Virus record (IMG/VR): IMGVR_UViG_3300002460_000147
Coordinates: 1-25,776 of that record
Direction: 5' to 3' (one strand)
Source of the DNA: a virus
Length of the DNA stretch: 25,776 nucleotides
Of this stretch, positions 21,507-25,776 are shown in pieces. The notes beneath the pieces were generated by a model that saw nothing but the letters and a program-made list of their open reading frames with translations, was not told the origin of the DNA and made no database searches. Each line of letters begins with the position of its first letter. Position 1 is the first letter of the stretch. Both the position numbers and the translations under genes were made by a program.

Positions 21507-21670
21507 GGATGCGATATGCCTGTAAGCTCTCAACGGAAAGCGGGCCGCCCCAGCACTTGCAGCTGGAACGGCCCGCGTGACCTTTGCTACGGGTTCTGGG
21601 GCCTCTTCCCTTGCCCCTAGGGTATAGTCTGGCGCGAATTGCCGCAAGCCCATACTTTGGGAGTCAGGCT
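21507..21670. promoter_or_regulatory. Divergent control region of the Pse locus
   Basis: 164-bp gap between PseB (minus) and the PseH-like gene (plus). It must hold or receive promoters for both directions. It contains a large hairpin (21540-21576) and, towards PseH, TATAGT at 21623-21628 as a possible -10 without a clear -35. No strong sigma-70 match is visible towards PseB. A GGGAG ribosome-binding site (21659-21663) precedes ATG 21671. Confidence 0.5.
21540..21576. promoter_or_regulatory. Large GC hairpin upstream of pseB
   Basis: Outer arms GCGGGCCG and CGGCCCGC pair perfectly. After a small CC/AA internal loop, CCAGC and GCTGG continue the stem over a 7-base loop. No T-run follows on either side, so a simple terminator is unlikely. 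An RNA leader element for pseB, or an operator, is possible. Confidence 0.65.
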
Positions 21671-22108
21671 ATGCTGATGCTGCGTCCCGCTATCATGGAC
21701 GACGCTCACTTCGTCTGGGAATGCCGGAACGATCCCGACGCACGGCGCGAGTCCCTGCATCCTGAGCCCATCCCGTTCAGCCACCACGCTGTCTGGTTCC
21801 GCCAAGCGCTGACCAATCCCCTGCGCCGGATCTGGATTGCCGAAACCGCCGATCAGACAGCGGTAGGCTATGGGCGGCTCGATTGGGAAACCGAAGGCGC
21901 AGACGCGACGATCAGCGTGGCGGTGGCGCCCGCCTTACGTCGCCTGGGTTTCGGCGTGCAGATCATTCAACTGACGACGAGCATGTCTAGAGCCTCAGTG
22001 TGGGCCACTATCCGCACAACGAACATTGGGTCATTGCGGGCCTTCGCCGCGGCGGGATACCAACCGATCGTCACCGGGGATGTGCAGCAGTGGAAGTTCA
22101 GCCGGTGA
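21671..22108 (+). CDS. pseH: PseH-like GNAT N-acetyltransferase
   Basis: 145 residues from ATG 21671, 7 bp after GGGAG. GNAT fold: LRPAIMDDAHFVWECRND at the start is typical of the PseH/RimJ style; acetyl-CoA loop VAPALRRLGFGVQIIQ (85-100); TNIGSLRAFAAAGYQP (117-132) closes the fold. In Pse synthesis PseH acetylates the 4-amino group of the PseC product. Slightly shorter than typical (about 160-180). Divergent from PseB and GTGA-coupled to the synthase. The substrate is assigned from neighbours. Confidence 0.75.
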   Translation: MLMLRPAIMDDAHFVWECRNDPDARRESLHPEPIPFSHHAVWFRQALTNPLRRIWIAETADQTAVGYGRLDWETEGADATISVAVAPALRRLGFGVQIIQLTTSMSRASVWATIRTTNIGSLRAFAAAGYQPIVTGDVQQWKFSR

Positions 22109-22854
22109 AGATCGCGGGGCGAGAGATCGGCGCCGGCCAGCCCTGCTTCATCGTGGCCGAAATTAGCGGCAATCACAATGGGAGTTTCCAGCGGGCCATC
22201 GCGCTGATTCAGGCAGCCTCACAGGCTGGTGCCGGCGCGGTCAAGTTCCAGGCATTCACCATGGAAGAGATCCTGGCGCTCCGAGGCACCGGACCAGCCC
22301 CGCCACCGTGGGAGGCCGTGACCCTTCCAGAGCTCTATGCCAAAGTGATTACCCCGGCCGCCTGGTTCCCCGCCCTGTTCGCGGAGGCGATCCATCGTGG
22401 GCTGATCCCCTTCTCGTCTGTGTTCGGGACTGATAGTCTGGCGATGCTGGAACAGCTGCATTGCCCGGCCTACAAAATCGCCAAGGCCGACCGGGGCCAG
22501 TTGAATTTACTCCGCGCCGTGCAGGCGACGGGGAAACCCGTCCTCGTGAGTGGACGCGACATCTACTGTCCTGGGGGCTATCCCTGCACGCCCGAGGAAT
22601 TGCACCTAGCGAAGCTGAGCTTTTCTTGGCTGAACCTGCATACGCGCGTTAGTGGAGTAGCATGGCTCGGGCTCTCCTGCCATTGTCCTGATCCGCTGGT
22701 GGGTCCCTTGGCCGTCGCCTACGGAGCGCATTACCTTGAAGCACATCTGACGTTGGACGATGGGCCGGCGACCATGGACGACTGCGTGAACTTCACGGCT
22801 TCCGCGTTTGCTGAATTGGTGCGGCTCACCCGCAAAGCCGAAGTGATGCGCTAA
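22105..22854 (+). CDS. pseI: Short PseI/NeuB-family nonulosonic acid synthase
   Basis: 249 residues from GTG 22105 (GTGA overlap). NeuB-type TIM barrel condensing PEP with a 6-deoxy-diacetamido hexose. CFIVAEISGNHNGSFQRAIA (14-33), GAGAVKFQAFTMEE (42-55) and AYKIAKAD are typical. The two metal-binding His (His215/His236 in N. meningitidis NeuB) are matched by His193 (LSCHC, usually LSDHS) and His214 (EAH, usually EKH), spaced identically. It is about 100 residues shorter than usual: the C-terminal SAF/antifreeze domain is absent and the region before GYPCTPEEL is contracted. The stop overlaps the minor head gene as TAATG. Activity is plausible but untested. Confidence 0.75.
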   Translation: MKIAGREIGAGQPCFIVAEISGNHNGSFQRAIALIQAASQAGAGAVKFQAFTMEEILALRGTGPAPPPWEAVTLPELYAKVITPAAWFPALFAEAIHRGLIPFSSVFGTDSLAMLEQLHCPAYKIAKADRGQLNLLRAVQATGKPVLVSGRDIYCPGGYPCTPEELHLAKLSFSWLNLHTRVSGVAWLGLSCHCPDPLVGPLAVAYGAHYLEAHLTLDDGPATMDDCVNFTASAFAELVRLTRKAEVMR

Positions 22855-23813
22855 TGCCCACCACCCGCCGCGGTCCTAGAGCGTATTTCACCGAACATGC
22901 GGTGGCGGATCGCTTCGCGCCCGACATGCGACGTGCGGTCCTGGAAGCAATTCAACGCTCCCGCCGCCGGCTGTCGCTGGACAGCTTCACCGCACGCTGG
23001 TCGCAGGGGCCGGAAGCCCTCTTCAACGCCCTGCCCTGGCGGCAGCTCGAATTGGACTGGTTCGATGGTTGGCGCTTGGCCTTGTTGCCCACGGTGCAGG
23101 CGGCGATGCGGGCGCAACTTAAGAATCTACGGATCGAGAAGGCCAGCGAACCAGTTAGTCAGCTGGGATTTAGGCTGGATCTCACCAATCCCCGAGCCAT
23201 CCGCTGGGCCGAAGACCACGCCGCGGAACTCGTGGTGCAACTGTCCGAAGAGACGAAAGCCAACATCCGGCGCACCATCGCCGACATGTACCTCAAGGGT
23301 GTCTCCCCTCGGGAGGCGATGCGGATTCTCCAGCGCCAACTTGGGCTGTCTGCCAGAGACGGTCGGGCCCTCGACGGATTGCGGCGCCGCCTGGAAGTCG
23401 AGAACGCCAAGCGGATCGTGGAGAACCGGAAACCGCTGCCCGTGGATCGACTGGATGAGGAGGTAGACCGCTACGCCAACCGCTTACTCCGTCACCGGGC
23501 GGAGGTCATTGTCCGTACCGAGAGTATTCGCGCCTCGGCCGAAGGCCAGCAAGAATTGTGGACCCAGGCACAGGAACAGGGCTATCTGCAACCAGCGGAT
23601 ACCCGGCGGGCATGGCTGATAACGCCTGATGAGCGGCTGTGTGACATTTGCGCTCCCCTGGCCGCCCATAACCGGCTGGTCGGGTTGGAAGAACCCTTTC
23701 TGGCCGGGGATGGCTCAGTGGTTCTGACACCCCCAGCGCACCCGCAGTGCCGGTGCAGCGTCGGGCTGGTCTTTTCCGATGCGGAAGGGAATTTCCGCCA
23801 CCCGCAAGCGTAG
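22854..23813 (+). CDS. Minor head protein, Mu gpF / SPP1 gp7-like
   Basis: 319 residues. Helical N-terminal two-thirds with the MuF signature region LDEEVDRYANRLLRHRAEVI followed by VRTESIRASAEGQQELWTQA, and a C-terminal CDICAPLAAHNRLVG with HPQCRCSVGLVF, the usual Cys/His end of the family. Such proteins lie inside the prohead near the portal and normally follow the portal gene directly. Here more than 12 kb separate them, mostly the Pse locus. Translationally coupled to PseI by TAATG, so it depends on the PseH-PseI transcript or on read-through. Confidence 0.8.
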   Translation: MPTTRRGPRAYFTEHAVADRFAPDMRRAVLEAIQRSRRRLSLDSFTARWSQGPEALFNALPWRQLELDWFDGWRLALLPTVQAAMRAQLKNLRIEKASEPVSQLGFRLDLTNPRAIRWAEDHAAELVVQLSEETKANIRRTIADMYLKGVSPREAMRILQRQLGLSARDGRALDGLRRRLEVENAKRIVENRKPLPVDRLDEEVDRYANRLLRHRAEVIVRTESIRASAEGQQELWTQAQEQGYLQPADTRRAWLITPDERLCDICAPLAAHNRLVGLEEPFLAGDGSVVLTPPAHPQCRCSVGLVFSDAEGNFRHPQA

Positions 23814-23817
23814 GCCC

Positions 23818-23846
23818 TTGCGGAAAAGGCCAGACGCATATACGAT
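23818..23846 (+). promoter_or_regulatory. Possible sigma-70-type promoter
   Basis: TTGCGG (23818-23823) and TACGAT (23841-23846) are separated by 17 bp, in the gap after the minor head gene. The match is moderate. Transcription would pass through the hairpin below before reaching the protease gene. Confidence 0.35.
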
Positions 23847-23888
23847 AGGCTCTTAGAGAGGCCCGAAGAGCGCCCCCAGAGCGCCGCC

Positions 23889-23920
23889 GAGGTCCAGTGG
23901 AAGGTGAGCTGGGCCTTTTT
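23889..23920 (+). terminator. Rho-independent terminator or attenuator
   Basis: GGTCCAG (23891-23897) pairs with CTGGGCC (23909-23915, one G-U) over an 11-base loop and is followed by TTTTT. The 3' arm can alternatively pair with AGGCCC (23859-23864) or with AAAAGGCC (23824-23831, against GGCCTTTT), so mutually exclusive folds exist. Confidence 0.6.
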
Positions 23921-23937
23921 CGTGGGGGTGCCCTTCG

Positions 23938-24543
23938 GTGCCGTTTGGCGACTACAGTTCCTTCGAGGATTGCGTAGCGCAGAACCAGCAGGCTGATGAT
24001 CCCGAAGCCTACTGTGCCGAAATCCAACGCACCATCGAAGGAAAATCCACCGCTGGCAGTATCGAGTTGACGCGGGATGAAGTCCGGAAACTCTGCCCCT
24101 CCTGCGCCGACCGGATGGATAGCCTCAAGATCACGACTCTCAAGCTCCCGATCGACAAACAGCGATTCACGGTTGCCAAGCTGGATGAAGCCCAACGCCT
24201 CGTGTTCGGATGGGCTTCAGTCGCTATTAAGACCGATGACCTTCTGGTGGACCGCCAAGGGGACATGATTCCGCCCGAGGTCCTTGAAGAGGCGGCCTAC
24301 GATTTCGTTGAGCATTCCCGGATTGCCAATGAGATGCACCAGGGCGGTCCGATCGGGGTTCTCGTTGAATCCCTCATGGTGACGCCCGAGAAGCTGGAGG
24401 CGATGGGGCTGATGCGGAAATCCGCACCGAAGGTTGGCCTCTGGGTCGGCTTCCGCGTCTCCCCGCAGGTCTTTCGGAAGGTCAAGGCGGGCGAACTGCC
24501 CATGCTGTCCATTGAAGGGACGGCGCTCAAGGTGGCTGCCTGA
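23938..24543 (+). CDS. XkdF-like phage prohead serine protease
   Basis: 201 residues; GTG 23938 chosen because MPFGDYSSFEDCVAQN plus DDPEAYCAEIQ is the usual N-terminus of this protein in phages. The body RLVFGWASVAIKTDDLLVDR, QGDMIPPEVLEEAAYDF, EMHQGGPIGVLVESLMVTPE and GLWVGFRVSPQVFRKVKAGE matches the XkdF family, thought to cleave scaffold or capsid precursors during prohead maturation. It is followed by a scaffold-like gene with the next ATG overlapping the stop (TGATG). Confidence 0.75.
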   Translation: MPFGDYSSFEDCVAQNQQADDPEAYCAEIQRTIEGKSTAGSIELTRDEVRKLCPSCADRMDSLKITTLKLPIDKQRFTVAKLDEAQRLVFGWASVAIKTDDLLVDRQGDMIPPEVLEEAAYDFVEHSRIANEMHQGGPIGVLVESLMVTPEKLEAMGLMRKSAPKVGLWVGFRVSPQVFRKVKAGELPMLSIEGTALKVAA

Positions 24544-25277
24544 TGGCGAACAAACTGAAGAACCTGGTCCTTCGCGCCATCGCGCTGGTTGATCGGGGCG
24601 CGAATCCGGAAGCCCGTGTGGTCCTCGCCAAACGCGACAACTCGGAGGATAGCACAATGCGGAAAGCCGAACACGGCTCGATGGAAGAGTGCATGGCGGC
24701 CGGGAAGACTGAAGCCGAATGCAAGGAACTCATGGCCGCGATGAAGCGCGCCGAGGAGGATCAGATGTCAGACAAGCTCCCCGAAGACGTGACCAAGGCG
24801 CTGGCTGAAGTCGCGGATCTGAAGAAGCGGGCAACCGAGGCCGAGGCCCGCGAAAAGGCGGCCGAAGCCCGGATTGCCAAGATGGAGGACGAGCGCCAGC
24901 GTGAAGTCTTCATCGCCAAGGCCCAGGAATTCAAGGAGCTGCCGGGCGCCAACCCCGATGACTTCGGCCCGATCCTGCGTAAGGCTTACGGGGTGTGGAC
25001 GCCCGAGGAGCAGCAGAAGGTGGAAGCCACCCTCCGCGGGGCGGTCAAGATCGCTCAGGATTCGGCGCTGTTCCAGGAGATCGGTGCAGCCCGGCCGGCG
25101 GTGGGATCGGCCTTGGACAAGCTCAACGCCAAGGCCAACGAGCTGGTGCAGAAGGATGGCAAGATGACCTTCGCCCAAGCCTTCACCAAGGTCTGCGATA
25201 CCGATGAGGGGAAAGCCCTCTATCACCAGCATGAACAGGAAGAGGCGTCGAAGGCTGGCGCCCGGAGGGTGCGGTAA
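24543..25277 (+). CDS. Scaffold-like phage capsid assembly protein
   Basis: 244 residues. An N-terminal LKNLVLRAIALVDRGANPEA segment, a small Glu/Cys-rich motif (MEECMAAGKTEAECKELM), then a long acidic/basic coiled coil (about 75-125, LAEVADLKKRATEAEAREKA). A C-terminal helical part ends basic (KAGARRVR). Coiled-coil proteins between the protease and capsid genes are usually scaffolds that shape the prohead and are degraded. Position and composition are the basis; no active site is visible. Confidence 0.65.
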   Translation: MANKLKNLVLRAIALVDRGANPEARVVLAKRDNSEDSTMRKAEHGSMEECMAAGKTEAECKELMAAMKRAEEDQMSDKLPEDVTKALAEVADLKKRATEAEAREKAAEARIAKMEDERQREVFIAKAQEFKELPGANPDDFGPILRKAYGVWTPEEQQKVEATLRGAVKIAQDSALFQEIGAARPAVGSALDKLNAKANELVQKDGKMTFAQAFTKVCDTDEGKALYHQHEQEEASKAGARRVR

Positions 25278-25696
25278 TGGCCTATCAGGACCCACAGTCC
25301 GCCATCGGCTTCGTCCAGGCGAGTACCAGCTTCGCCTCGACCGACCAGTACTGCCTGGTCAAGTTCTCGACCACCACCAACGCCGCCCCGGGCGACATCC
25401 GGATCAGCGATACGCAGGGCGAGTTCTGCAATGGGGTGCTGGATGATCTCGGCGCGGAAACCTCCGGGTCTGCCTGCCGGGTCGTCATCGGGGGGCTGAC
25501 CAAGTTCCGGGTCAGTACCACCCATGCGGCTATCGCGGTCAACACGATCCTGTATTCCGGCGGCGCAGGCACCGTACACACCGCAACGTCCTCGGGCTAT
25601 TACCCGGTGGGGTACGCCCTGGAAGCCGTCGCGGCCGATACGACCGCGATCATCGCGGGTGTCTTCATCCAATCGCTCAACCAGCGCACCACTTGA
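25277..25696 (+). CDS. DUF2190-like capsid decoration/stabilising protein
   Basis: 139 residues, ATG overlapping the previous stop. Beta-rich, with YCLVKFSTTTNAAPGDI and CRVVIGGLTKFRVS, then YYPVGYALEAVAADTTAIIA. The short conserved 'G-x-A-x-E' step resembles the DUF2190 proteins encoded just before major capsid genes, which bind the head surface. Assigned from pattern and position. Confidence 0.65.
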   Translation: MAYQDPQSAIGFVQASTSFASTDQYCLVKFSTTTNAAPGDIRISDTQGEFCNGVLDDLGAETSGSACRVVIGGLTKFRVSTTHAAIAVNTILYSGGAGTVHTATSSGYYPVGYALEAVAADTTAIIAGVFIQSLNQRTT

Positions 25697-25725
25697 CGCG
25701 GACCATGGAAACGGAGTAACGGACT

Positions 25726-25776
25726 ATGCCACAGCCCTATATCAGTTCGGTCCACGTCAACCAGCCGCTGACCAAC
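25726..25776 (+). CDS. Major capsid protein, first 17 codons (3'-truncated)
   Basis: ATG 25726 is preceded by CGGAGTAACG. The visible residues MPQPYISSVHVNQPLTN resemble the N-terminus of major capsid proteins ('..VHVNxPLTN') in phages with a DUF2190 neighbour. The remainder lies beyond the window, so the assignment rests on position and this short start. Confidence 0.6.
   Translation, partial: MPQPYISSVHVNQPLTN

Noticed and set aside
13103-22854. Legionaminic- or sialic-acid pathway instead of pseudaminic acid
   Set aside because: The dehydratase has the FlaA1/PseB catalytic spacing and the aminotransferase resembles PseC; no NeuA/NeuC- or LegG-like epimerase is seen. Substrate specificity of PseI and the cytidylyltransferase still needs testing.
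13103-22854. Bacterial contig fragment misassembled into a phage
   Set aside because: Both borders are overlapping genes (shared CTAG and TAATG) and phage-like micro-genes run through the locus; a chimera would rarely give this. Read coverage is still the decisive test.
1-25776. tRNA genes, CRISPR arrays, integrase or att sites
   Set aside because: None recognised on reading both strands; this is consistent with a central phage segment but was not tested with a covariance or repeat-finding tool.

Overview
This window is part of a tailed double-stranded DNA bacteriophage (or prophage) genome. It is GC-rich and very densely packed. Most genes are coupled by ATGA, GTGA or TAATG overlaps. It carries a recognisable DNA-packaging and head module: small and large terminase, DUF935/Mu gp29-type portal, Mu gpF-type minor head protein, XkdF-type protease, a scaffold-like protein, a DUF2190-type decoration protein and the first codons of what looks like the major capsid gene. 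The host cannot be named from the sequence. The nonulosonic-acid genes suggest a bacterium that carries or tolerates pseudaminic-acid-type sugars.

Layout. (1) 1-5560, + strand: late part of a replication/recombination block (helix-turn-helix tail, replication-initiation-like protein, HNH-like zinc protein, RusA resolvase) followed by about a dozen small hypothetical genes, several with Cys/His zinc motifs, one 51-bp direct duplication and one probable frame disruption. (2) 5556-8775: terminase, then an unusual segment (7102-8775) holding an IS110-type transposase C-terminal-domain protein. This segment has four copies of the 10-mer CTGTTACCCA, several short palindromes and a 13-bp inverted repeat. 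(3) 8768-13106: portal and four structural-looking proteins, the last made of seven 20-residue repeats. (4) 13103-22854: a pseudaminic-acid (Pse) locus. (5) 22854-25776: minor head protein, a terminator/leader region, protease, scaffold, decoration protein and capsid start.

The main discovery is region 4. Fifteen tightly overlapping minus-strand genes (21506 down to 13103) and two divergent plus-strand genes (21671-22854) encode PseB, PseC, a PseH-like acetyltransferase, a shortened PseI/NeuB-like synthase and an SpsF/PseF-type cytidylyltransferase. The same locus encodes a PseA/WbpG-type amidotransferase with its own HisH and HisF paralogues, and a methyltransferase of the type found in Pse clusters. 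Two paralogous proteins have a GT42/Maf/MptE-like sequence pattern and are candidate sugar transferases. Small zinc and membrane micro-genes are interleaved. No PseG hydrolase is visible. The inferred product is a CMP-activated Pse derivative that may be acetamidino- and methyl-modified, and it may decorate the virion or the host surface.

The locus is joined seamlessly to phage genes. Its 3' end shares the four bases CTAG with the stop of a structural gene, and PseI overlaps the minor head gene by TAATG. Expression of at least one head protein is therefore probably tied to the sugar locus. Functions come from reading motifs by eye, without database searches; start sites rest on overlap and ribosome-binding-site logic.
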